A stretch of 35,919 bases of DNA, from positions 1 through 35,919 of IMG/VR virus record IMGVR_UViG_3300042906_000160. One strand, given 5' to 3'. The position numbers and the translations under genes are program-made. The first letter of the stretch is position 1, and each line of letters begins with the position of its first letter. Origin of the DNA: a virus. The notes below the pieces were generated by a model, which was given only the letters and a program-made list of their open reading frames with translations, was not told where the DNA came from and did not search any database. Below are positions 1 through 4,521 of this stretch, one piece after another.

Positions 1-5
1 TGTTG

Positions 6-23
6 AATAATTCGTGAATTATT
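6..23. promoter_or_regulatory. Inverted repeat upstream of pqqA
   Basis: AATAATTC-GT-GAATTATT is a perfect 8-base inverted repeat with a 2-base spacer. It ends 19 bases before the pqqA start and 7 bases before the AAGGA ribosome-binding site. It could be a repressor operator or, in RNA, an AU-rich hairpin next to the Shine-Dalgarno. It is repeated unchanged at 35678-35695. Confidence 0.5.
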
Positions 24-42
24 ACAGACAAAGGAAATTACC

Positions 43-114
43 ATGTGGACTACACCAGCAGCTACTGAAATGCGTTTTGGCTTTGAAGTTACAATGTATG
101 TAATGAATAAATAG
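43..114 (+). CDS. pqqA: PQQ precursor peptide PqqA (phage-borne)
   Basis: This 23-residue ORF has the canonical PqqA length and layout: an N-terminal MW-T-P, then MRFGFEVTMY. Glu15 and Tyr19 sit in the E-V-T-M-Y motif; in known PqqA these two residues are cross-linked by the radical SAM enzyme PqqE (held by PqqD) and later excised to become PQQ. The Shine-Dalgarno AAGGA lies 7 bases before ATG. No pqqB, C, D, E or F is in the window, so host enzymes would have to process the peptide. PQQ is the redox cofactor of periplasmic methanol dehydrogenases, which points to a methylotrophic host. The gene sits between the phage spanin genes and the end of the early operon across the circular junction, so it belongs to the phage rather than to a stray host flank. 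The family call is firm; the role in infection is inferred. Confidence 0.93.
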   Translation: MWTTPAATEMRFGFEVTMYVMNK

Positions 115-121
115 TCTAAAA

Positions 122-138
122 CTAAACTATTAGTTTAG
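122..138. repeat. Inverted repeat in the variable segment after pqqA
   Basis: CTAAACTA-T-TAGTTTAG is an 8-base inverted repeat with a 1-base spacer, 8 bases after the pqqA stop. It exists only in the left terminal copy; the right copy lacks it. It has no T-tract of its own, so I do not call it a terminator. Confidence 0.5.
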
Positions 139-170
139 AAGCGCAATAAAAAATAAACCTTAAGGCGGTT

Positions 171-230
171 AAGCCGACATTAGAGGATGTAGTAAGTAAC
201 GAGTTTTTCGGCTTTCTGCGTTACATGTAA
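171..230. promoter_or_regulatory. Hairpin and palindrome between pqqA and early operon
   Basis: AAGCCGA (171-177) can pair with TCGGCTT (208-214). GTAACG (196-201) can instead pair with CGTTAC (219-224); the two pairings cross. A 10-base perfect palindrome TTACATGTAA follows at 221-230. The block is kept in both terminal copies. Read on the minus strand, the hairpin follows the last early gene and is followed by a T-rich stretch, so it may help end leftward transcription. It may equally serve pqqA as a 3' structure. Confidence 0.4.
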
Positions 231-242
231 TAACTACCAAAT

Positions 243-344
243 CTACGCCTTACTTGTTTTATAAGCAATAAACGCTCCGCAAATCATTCCCAACCCAAAT
301 GCTGTGCTGTAGCATAGGACATATTCAGCTATCGTTTGTATCAT
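243..344 (-). CDS. Small predicted membrane protein (33 aa)
   Basis: This ORF runs from ATG at 344 to TAG at 243 and encodes 33 residues. An uninterrupted hydrophobic, glycine-containing stretch (about residues 9-28: YVLCYSTAFGLGMICGAFIA) could span a membrane, followed by a positive tail YKTSK. It overlaps the 3' end of the preceding DUF3310 gene by 20 bases, as is usual in this operon, and has a weak GGACGG ribosome-binding site. It is the last gene of the leftward operon and faces pqqA. I do not recognise its family. Confidence 0.5.
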   Translation of the reverse strand: MIQTIAEYVLCYSTAFGLGMICGAFIAYKTSKA

Positions 345-594
345 GGTATACCGTCCGTAAAATTAGTTCACAATAGTGTATAGCTTTTCTAACATCGTCA
401 GCACCATTCTTAGCATGATGCCTAGATATATACTTAACCACATTACCCTCAAGAAAAGTTAGGTTGTTAGCCACTATAAATTCTACTGGCTGTATGGCCA
501 TACTAGCGTAGTGATTACCACCTACCTGTTTCATTAAAGCGTCTACTTGCTCCATAGACTCTTCCCATGCTTGTTCTGACATACCATCACTCAT
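325..594 (-). CDS. DUF3310 family protein
   Basis: The product carries the DUF3310 pattern: a GGNHY start, then the I-Q-P-V-E-F-I stretch, L-E-G-N-V-V-K-Y-I-S-R-H and D-V-R-K-A-I-H-Y-C-E. Related domains occur in many phages and in T7 gp1.7, a nucleotide kinase, so a role in nucleotide metabolism is possible but not shown here. I place the start at 594 (MSDGMSEQ) because AGGAG lies 6 bases upstream at 601-605; an in-frame ATG at 615 would lengthen it by 7 residues. It overlaps the upstream gene by 8 bases. Confidence 0.8.
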   Translation of the reverse strand: MSDGMSEQAWEESMEQVDALMKQVGGNHYASMAIQPVEFIVANNLTFLEGNVVKYISRHHAKNGADDVRKAIHYCELILRTVYHDTNDS

Positions 595-805
595 AGTGTT
601 CTCCTGTAGGGCCATTCTGACCTATAACATCAACTCTTTTTTCGTCTTCTTCAGTCCACCATTCTGGGTTTTTCTTTAATGCTTCTGACATCAAAGAATT
701 AAAACCTCGCTCAATCAACCATCGTTTAGCTTCTTTATCCATGTATAACTCGCAAACTACGCTACCGTCAGCAAGCTCCTCTATGTCGTTCACCTCAATA
801 ATCAT
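587..805 (-). CDS. Hypothetical early protein (72 aa)
   Basis: This small acidic protein (MIIEVNDIEELADG start) has no family I recognise. A GGGAGG ribosome-binding site lies about 10 bases upstream. Its ATG overlaps the stop of the upstream gene (ATGA at 805-802), and its 3' end overlaps the DUF3310 start, which supports it as a translated member of the early operon. Confidence 0.75.
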   Translation of the reverse strand: MIIEVNDIEELADGSVVCELYMDKEAKRWLIERGFNSLMSEALKKNPEWWTEEDEKRVDVIGQNGPTGEHYE

Positions 806-972
806 CTGTTTTTAGCCTCCCTGGCATCTCTCTCAGCTTCCCGTTGAAACCGTAAATATACATTCTCAATCAACTGGCCCAAGTTACTGCTTGTCGTGTT
901 TGGCAAACTTAACACTATCCTGCGGACAGACTCACCAAAGCTATCAACATTCCTATCATCAAGCTTGTCCAT
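802..972 (-). CDS. Hypothetical early protein (56 aa)
   Basis: I choose ATG at 972 (MDKLDDRNVDSFG) over an in-frame ATG at 1017. AGGAG sits 8 bases before it, and its A is shared with the TAA of the upstream gene (TAATG), a typical coupling arrangement. The product is charged, with a helical C-terminal half rich in Arg and Glu (FQREAERDAREAKNR). No function is recognised. Confidence 0.65.
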   Translation of the reverse strand: MDKLDDRNVDSFGESVRRIVLSLPNTTSSNLGQLIENVYLRFQREAERDAREAKNR

Positions 973-1181
973 TAGGTCTGCTCCTGCACCGTGTAATAAC
1001 TTAACAAGACTTTGCAAGCTTTGATGTTTGCTTTATACGCAGCCTTGTCATCTTTATGAATAAACCTTTCAAGATACATCTCGTTGTCTGCTAATTCAGC
1101 TTTGAGCAAAGTAACAAACAAAGCCTCCCTAATATCCAGCAGCACATTGTCGTTATCCTCAAAATCCATTTGTATTTTCAT
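972..1181 (-). CDS. Hypothetical early protein (69 aa)
   Basis: The start MKIQMDFEDND is preceded by GAGG at 5 bases. The protein looks all-helical, with mixed charge and no cysteine cluster or membrane segment. It is coupled to the next gene by TAATG. I do not recognise the family. Confidence 0.7.
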   Translation of the reverse strand: MKIQMDFEDNDNVLLDIREALFVTLLKAELADNEMYLERFIHKDDKAAYKANIKACKVLLSYYTVQEQT

Positions 1182-1183
1182 AC

Positions 1184-1366
1184 CTACCTCATTTTGATGT
1201 GTTTAACGAAGTTTTCAGGGTGCAGACGATACTTACTATCAAGTTTAATTTTTAACAGCTCTACGGCCTCTCTACGAGCCTCTACGAGGTGTTCTGGAGG
1301 TGCTGAAAGTAGTCTTAAATCATTAATCATGCCTACTGATGGATAATACGGTAAGATATTTAACAT
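1184..1366 (-). CDS. Hypothetical early protein (60 aa)
   Basis: An open frame extends back to 1477, but that part overlaps the upstream gene. ATG at 1366 has an excellent GGAGG site 5 bases before it, so I take MLNILPYYPSVGMINDL as the start. The middle resembles an amphipathic helix (PPEHLVEARREAVELLKIKL). Function unknown. Confidence 0.65.
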   Translation of the reverse strand: MLNILPYYPSVGMINDLRLLSAPPEHLVEARREAVELLKIKLDSKYRLHPENFVKHIKMR

Positions 1367-1378
1367 ATTGCCTCCTAG

Positions 1379-1399
1379 AAGGGCTTTCGCCCTTTTTTT
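1379..1399 (+). terminator. Intrinsic terminator-like hairpin, plus-strand polarity
   Basis: AAGGGC-TTTC-GCCCTT is followed by a run of seven T (1393-1399) when read on the plus strand, the pattern of a rho-independent terminator. The genes on both sides run on the minus strand. There, the same sequence folds as a GGGC-GAAA-GCCC hairpin with a GNRA loop, without a T-tract, just before the GGAGG site of the next gene. It could block antisense transcription or protect or process the early mRNA. Confidence 0.55.
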
Positions 1400-1649
1400 A
1401 AAATGGAATAGAATCTTCATAGTCAGATTGTTTGCCACTATCTTTAGCTGGCTCACCATCTTTAACATACGGCTCACTAAATGAAAAACTAAAGAACTTG
1501 CCTGACTTGCCTTCTTTTAACCAGGCTGACATACGCATCTCTTTACCATTAACCATGCAGTTACCTGTGTAGTCAGGATGTGTTTCTTTTTCTTTGCGGT
1601 TGTTTTTGAAAAGACTGCCGCTGTTATCTCGTTGTTCGTATTGTGCCAT
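1398..1649 (-). CDS. Small protein with SSB-like acidic C-terminal tip
   Basis: The 83-residue product starts [20 protein letters not shown] and ends DYEDSIPF. That ending closely resembles the acidic D-D-I-P-F tip by which single-stranded DNA-binding proteins recruit partners. The body ([21 protein letters not shown] followed by FFSFSF) is short and beta-rich. The gene lies directly downstream of the ERF annealing gene, 1 base apart, which fits a single-strand DNA role in recombination or replication. A complete canonical SSB fold cannot be assured at this length. Confidence 0.6.
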   Translation of the reverse strand: MAQYEQRDNSGSLFKNNRKEKETHPDYTGNCMVNGKEMRMSAWLKEGKSGKFFSFSFSEPYVKDGEPAKDSGKQSDYEDSIPF

Positions 1650-1650
1650 G

Positions 1651-2271
1651 TTAGTTCCCTTTTTGATATTTCTTAAATGTTGACCGTGTCTTGCTATCTA
1701 ATAAGCCCCACATAAATGTCTTTTGGTCATTGTCTAGTGAGTCCCATGTTACTTTAGCCTCTTGCGGATTGCCTTCAGCTACAAATGTTGTAAAACCTTC
1801 TGCCAAGCTGTGCAGTATATCTTTTTCCTCATCGCTAAACTCTGGTTGCTTTAGCTCTAGCGTTTCAGACTTTTTTGCTGGTGTGCCTGTGTCCGTTCCT
1901 GTAACAGCATCTAATACATCATGCTCTACAATTTCCATCGCTGAAACCCACAAGTATCTGCGCTGGTATGTTTCCACAGCACCCACATTCTGCACTTCGT
2001 GGCAGCCTTTTAACGCTGCACTACCCATAGGGCTAGTGATAGTTATTTGTGAGCCATCATCTATGTCGGTGATGGTTAGTGTTGCTAAGTCTGATGTAAA
2101 GCTAACTGTGCCACACAAACCTAAGTTCCAAAAGATTGTGTTGATTGTAGGTAAGAAGTCACCAAGTTCAAAGTATCTATAACCAGCAAACTTGTTATGA
2201 CCAGACTTGTTAAGCTTGGTGTTTTGCAGCTGGATTCTAGCGTCCATAAGCTTTTTGTAAACATTACTCAT
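1651..2271 (-). CDS. erf: ERF-type single-strand annealing protein
   Basis: This is a 206-residue member of the ERF superfamily (P22 Erf-like). The typical N-terminal K-L-x-x-A-R start and the Y-x-Y-x-x-L-G-D-F-L-P motif (about residues 31-41) are present. The diagnostic stretch [13 protein letters not shown] (about 97-109) follows. ERF proteins anneal complementary single strands, aiding circularisation and recombination of phage DNA. The C-terminal part is charged and variable. GGAGG lies 6 bases before ATG. It overlaps the upstream gene by 8 bases. Confidence 0.9.
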   Translation of the reverse strand: MSNVYKKLMDARIQLQNTKLNKSGHNKFAGYRYFELGDFLPTINTIFWNLGLCGTVSFTSDLATLTITDIDDGSQITITSPMGSAALKGCHEVQNVGAVETYQRRYLWVSAMEIVEHDVLDAVTGTDTGTPAKKSETLELKQPEFSDEEKDILHSLAEGFTTFVAEGNPQEAKVTWDSLDNDQKTFMWGLLDSKTRSTFKKYQKGN

Positions 2272-2494
2272 CTATTGCCTCCATGTTTGCTACTAAAATT
2301 AAATTAAGCTCGTTATATAAGCCTAATGCACGAATCAATGGCAATACATCAACGCCTAGATACAAAGCTGATTTAGACTCTGCTCGTGGCTCTGTTAAAG
2401 CTTCCAAGTCACCAAAATAAGCGTATGTTGGTTGCTCGTAATCGTATTCAACTTCTAAAGTAACGCCAGCTTCTAAATTTAAATGTGTAATCAT
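2264..2494 (-). CDS. Hypothetical early protein (76 aa)
   Basis: I place the start at 2494 (MITHLNLEAGVTLEVEYDYE) because GGAGG lies 7 bases upstream; earlier in-frame ATGs sit on or before that site. The start overlaps the stop of the HTH gene by ATGA. The protein looks like a small alpha-beta domain with an acidic beta-rich N-terminus. No family recognised. Confidence 0.7.
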   Translation of the reverse strand: MITHLNLEAGVTLEVEYDYEQPTYAYFGDLEALTEPRAESKSALYLGVDVLPLIRALGLYNELNLILVANMEAIDE

Positions 2495-2628
2495 TTCCAT
2501 GCCTCCAATATGACCCAAGAATGGCCGTGTTTAATTGCTTTTAATTTGCCTTGTGAGCATAAATACCTCACCCAGCGACCTGATTTGCCCATCTGTGTTG
2601 CGATTTCGTCTACTGTGTAAATCGTCAC
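2491..2628 (-). CDS. Small helix-turn-helix DNA-binding protein (45 aa, GTG start)
   Basis: The ORF begins at GTG 2628, with GGAG 6 bases upstream and no ATG available before an in-frame stop. It ends in an ATGA overlap with the next gene. The product reads YTVDEIATQMGKSGRWVRYL, then QGKLKAIKHGHSWVI: the layout of a MerR/excisionase-type helix-turn-helix followed by a short beta wing. Such proteins act as excisionases or small regulators. It could be the protein that binds the inverted repeats at 2643 and 3198, though nothing proves that. It overlaps the 2531-2716 ORF in another frame over 98 bases. Confidence 0.7.
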   Translation of the reverse strand: MTIYTVDEIATQMGKSGRWVRYLCSQGKLKAIKHGHSWVILEAWK

Positions 2629-2716
2629 TACCTTCTCCTGTTATTCCAAAATTGGAATTATACTCTCGTTGCATTAACTCGTCCATTACTTCCGCTTGAT
2701 ATTGAGCTTGTGACAT
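2531..2716 (-). CDS. Hypothetical protein overlapping the HTH gene
   Basis: This 61-residue ORF starts one base after the stop of the upstream membrane protein (TAATATG), which argues for a real start. Its first 29 codons (MSQAQYQAEVMDELMQREYNS...) do not overlap any other gene. The remainder runs across the HTH gene in another frame and is Arg/Asn/Ser-rich, so it may be a chance extension. It may be a true overlapping gene, or a small protein that lost its original stop. The Shine-Dalgarno (GGCGG) is weak. Confidence 0.4.
   Translation of the reverse strand: MSQAQYQAEVMDELMQREYNSNFGITGEGSDDLHSRRNRNTDGQIRSLGEVFMLTRQIKSN
2643..2658. promoter_or_regulatory. Operator-like inverted repeat, copy 2
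   Basis: ATTCCAAAATTGGAAT has 7-base arms around 2 bases. It shares ATTCCA-N4-TGGAA with the repeat inside the early promoter at 3198-3213, with the same spacing. It sits 15 bases upstream of the GTG start of the HTH gene. Confidence 0.5.
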
Positions 2717-2717
2717 A

Positions 2718-2834
2718 TTAAACCGCCAATAACAAAAATAAAAAAATTGATAATAAGACTACACCAACAAAGCAAATGCCTTCTATCCATGGTGTTAAGT
2801 CTGTTTTAGGTTTGTAGTTTTTGTAATCAGTCAT
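2718..2834 (-). CDS. Small predicted membrane protein (38 aa)
   Basis: The ORF from ATG 2834 to TAA 2718 encodes a polar N-terminus (MTDYKNYKPKTDLTPWIEG), then a long hydrophobic helix (about residues 20-38, rich in Leu, Val, Ile and Phe). GGAGG lies 6 bases before the start. It overlaps the upstream gene by 8 bases (ATGACTGA) and touches the next. It would be a single-span inner-membrane peptide expressed early; host-takeover or membrane roles are possible but only guessed. Confidence 0.7.
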   Translation of the reverse strand: MTDYKNYKPKTDLTPWIEGICFVGVVLLSIFLFLLLAV

Positions 2835-3162
2835 CTTGAGCCTCCTTTTCAATACCAGTCATACATACACGAGCAAATGATTTAGCAAACACAATAAAGT
2901 CTTGCTCACTTTGCTCACGGTTTACTTTTTTACTTGCATTAACAGAATTGTCGTATGCAATAATCATTGCTTTTAATGTTTCTGCTATTTTTGTTTGGTC
3001 AGCGTAATCTAACACTATTGAAAATACATCGTTAGCTGGTAGCTGTAATGTTTCAGTAACACGGTCATACACACGCTCATCATGGTTGTCGTAATGATTA
3101 TCACGGTCTTGCCAGTCTGGGTCGTTTGTGCAACCTGGGTACCAATCTGCGTTATAGTCCAT
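2827..3162 (-). CDS. Hypothetical early protein (111 aa), first gene of leftward operon
   Basis: I choose ATG 3162 (MDYNADWYPGC) over ATG 3174, because the GGAG ribosome-binding site lies between them, 6 bases before 3162. The N-terminus is rich in Asp, Asn, Trp and Tyr; the C-terminal half (QLPANDVFSIVLDY onward) looks helical. It is the gene nearest the early promoter, about 24 bases from the expected transcription start. No family recognised. Confidence 0.75.
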   Translation of the reverse strand: MDYNADWYPGCTNDPDWQDRDNHYDNHDERVYDRVTETLQLPANDVFSIVLDYADQTKIAETLKAMIIAYDNSVNASKKVNREQSEQDFIVFAKSFARVCMTGIEKEAQDD

Positions 3163-3192
3163 TTTTATCTCCATTGCGTTGTTGATGTGTCC

Positions 3193-3220
3193 ATTATATT
3201 CCAGCCTTGGAAGCTGTCAA
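3193..3220 (-). promoter_or_regulatory. Early leftward promoter with operator in its spacer
   Basis: On the minus strand TTGACA (3220-3215) and TATAAT (3198-3193) are separated by 16 bases: a full sigma-70 consensus. The spacer contains the inverted repeat ATTCCAGCCTTGGAAG (3198-3213, TTCCA/TGGAA arms), so a repressor bound there would directly block polymerase. It drives the early operon 3162-243. Confidence 0.85.
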
Positions 3221-3275
3221 GCATTATTTAATACTATTTACTTATAAACAAATAACTAATCATAAGTAAAACTAA

Positions 3276-3305
3276 TTGGACTTTTAGGGGTATTTGTGCT
3301 AGACT
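3276..3305 (+). promoter_or_regulatory. Rightward promoter for replication genes
   Basis: TTGGAC (3276-3281) and TAGACT (3300-3305) lie 18 bases apart, with an extended -10 TGC just before TAGACT. Transcription would start near 3312, giving a leader of about 160 bases before the YdaU-like gene. Confidence 0.55.
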
Positions 3306-3339
3306 GTTTCTAGTTGGCTTGATAACCCAATTCCATTTA

Positions 3340-3470
3340 CAGGATGTATCAATGTTACACAATTATATTAGCTTTTATTCAATAGCGGAGTCAGTAATTA
3401 CTCTGTGCGCATCCTGGCGTGGTTTTTACTTGTTGGACTTATCATCCAGCCCGCTACTGAATAGGAGCTA
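3340..3470 (+). promoter_or_regulatory. Structured leader that buries the ribosome-binding site
   Basis: A 20-base left arm (3369-3388) pairs almost fully with a right arm (3451-3470), with two G-U pairs and one mismatch. The right arm contains the AGGAG site of the gene at 3473. A competing pairing, CAGGATG (3340-3346) with CATCCTG (3410-3416), covers the AGGA site of the leader ORF and crosses the first stem. TGATAA (3320-3325) can also pair with TTATCA (3439-3444). Translation of the leader ORF would be expected to open the long stem. Confidence 0.6.
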
Positions 3471-3471
3471 A
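3352..3471 (+). CDS. Leader ORF (39 aa) upstream of replication genes
   Basis: ATG 3352 is preceded by AGGA at 7 bases. The frame stays open for 39 codons and ends TAA one base before the ATG of the YdaU-like gene (TAATATG), the same coupling seen elsewhere in this genome. The product (MLHNYISFYSIAESVITL...) is Ser- and Leu-rich with no recognised domain. It runs through the long hairpin that hides the downstream ribosome-binding site, so its translation may be what matters rather than its product. Confidence 0.5.
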   Translation: MLHNYISFYSIAESVITLCASWRGFYLLDLSSSPLLNRS

Positions 3472-3472
3472 T

Positions 3473-4120
3473 ATGCATTACTATCAATTTAATATAGGTG
3501 ACTATTCAAGTCACACTAAACATCTTACGCCATTAGAAGATATTTGCTATCGCAGACTTCTTGACTGGTATTACCTGCACGAAAAGCCAATTCCTAAAGA
3601 TACTAATATGGTAACTCGTATGCTTATGTTGAACGGATGCTCAACGGAGGTTGAACAAGTGTTGAACGAGTTTTTTGTGTCTAGTAAATCTGGATGGATT
3701 AATCCAAGAGCAGATAAAGAGATACACGCCTATCATAGCAAAGTTTTATCAAGTTCTAAAGCTGGTAAAATAAGTGCTGAAAAAAGAAAGGCTTACAAGC
3801 AACAGCCGTTGAACGAGCCTTTAACGGATGTTCAACCAACCATAAACCATAAACCATTAACCAGTAAACATAAAACAAATAACAAGCTTGATTATGAAAT
3901 TGGTTTTGGCTGGGTAAATTACGAGGCTTTTTTAGAGAAGGCTGAAGTTGATTTTCCTTATGTGGATATTTTGAAAGAGTTTGACAAGGCTGGTGCATGG
4001 ATTAAACAAAAGCCTAGCCAAAGGCAAAAAACTGATTACAACAAGTTTATGCTTAACTGGATTAAGCGAGTGGCTGAAGTAACACCTAATCCTAATGATA
4101 TATTCTTGGGGGCTATATGA
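3473..4120 (+). CDS. YdaU/DUF1376-family replication protein
   Basis: The N-terminal 90 residues match the DUF1376/YdaU pattern: YYQFNIGDY, then H-L-T-P-L-E-D-I-C-Y-R-R-L-L-D-W-Y-Y, and a winged-helix-like region with GWINPRADKEI. These proteins stand where lambda O-type or DnaD-like initiators stand, ahead of primase and helicase genes, and are thought to organise the replisome. A charged linker rich in Lys, Pro and Asn follows (about 95-145), then a conserved C-terminal helical part ending KRVAEVTPNPNDIFLG. It overlaps the next gene by ATGA. Confidence 0.8.
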   Translation: MHYYQFNIGDYSSHTKHLTPLEDICYRRLLDWYYLHEKPIPKDTNMVTRMLMLNGCSTEVEQVLNEFFVSSKSGWINPRADKEIHAYHSKVLSSSKAGKISAEKRKAYKQQPLNEPLTDVQPTINHKPLTSKHKTNNKLDYEIGFGWVNYEAFLEKAEVDFPYVDILKEFDKAGAWIKQKPSQRQKTDYNKFMLNWIKRVAEVTPNPNDIFLGAI

Positions 4121-4521
4121 TAAACAATCTATTAGGCCGTTTAAACAAGGTCAAGTCTACTGGTCGCAACTCTTACCTAGCGTGCTGCCCAGCTCACGAT
4201 GACAGAAGCCCTAGCCTATCCATTAAAGAGGAAGCAGACGGCCACATACTATTGCATTGCTTTGCTGGGTGCAGTGCTATTGATGTTGTCGGGGCAATAG
4301 GCGTTGACATTGGTGACTTGTTTCCAGAGCAAGTGCATCACAAAGCACCAGTTAAGAAAAAGTTTTACGCTACAGACATCTTAGAAGCCATTAAGTATGA
4401 GTCGCAAATCGTTCTCCTAGCTGCGTTTGAGCTAAAGAAAAATAAACCGCTTGACGAAACTGACTTACAGCGTTTACAGTTAGCTTACGAAAGAATTAGA
4501 GAGGCGGTTGATTATGAGTAA
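4117..4521 (+). CDS. CHC2 zinc-finger primase-like protein
   Basis: The protein holds a DnaG-type CHC2 zinc-binding module. C24-P-A-H27, the D-D-R-S-P-S-L-S-I motif, and H47-C48-F-A-G-C52 are the metal-binding and fold signatures. No TOPRIM catalytic domain follows in its 134 residues, so it is either a stand-alone primase DNA-recognition module or a helicase helper. The C-terminal half is helical. It sits between the initiator-like gene and the helicase, which suggests action at the replication fork. Confidence 0.8.
   Translation: MINNLLGRLNKVKSTGRNSYLACCPAHDDRSPSLSIKEEADGHILLHCFAGCSAIDVVGAIGVDIGDLFPEQVHHKAPVKKKFYATDILEAIKYESQIVLLAAFELKKNKPLDETDLQRLQLAYERIREAVDYE

Larger units (their letters stand above)
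1..287. repeat. Terminal direct repeat, left copy
   Basis: Bases 1-111 match 35673-35783 and bases 163-287 match 35795-35919. Between these blocks the left copy has 48 bases after the pqqA stop where the right copy has 8. The matching parts look identical by eye except for the last codon and stop of pqqA (AAA TAG here, AAG TAA in the right copy). The repeat spans pqqA, its upstream palindrome, a downstream hairpin and the 3' part of a small minus-strand ORF. It most likely marks overlapping ends of a circular or terminally redundant genome, with the two ends drawn from different variants. Confidence 0.9.

Noticed and set aside
1691-2182. 163-codon plus-strand ORF opposite the ERF gene
   Set aside because: The ERF frame has clear family motifs and coupling. 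The opposite frame has no recognisable domain or start signal.
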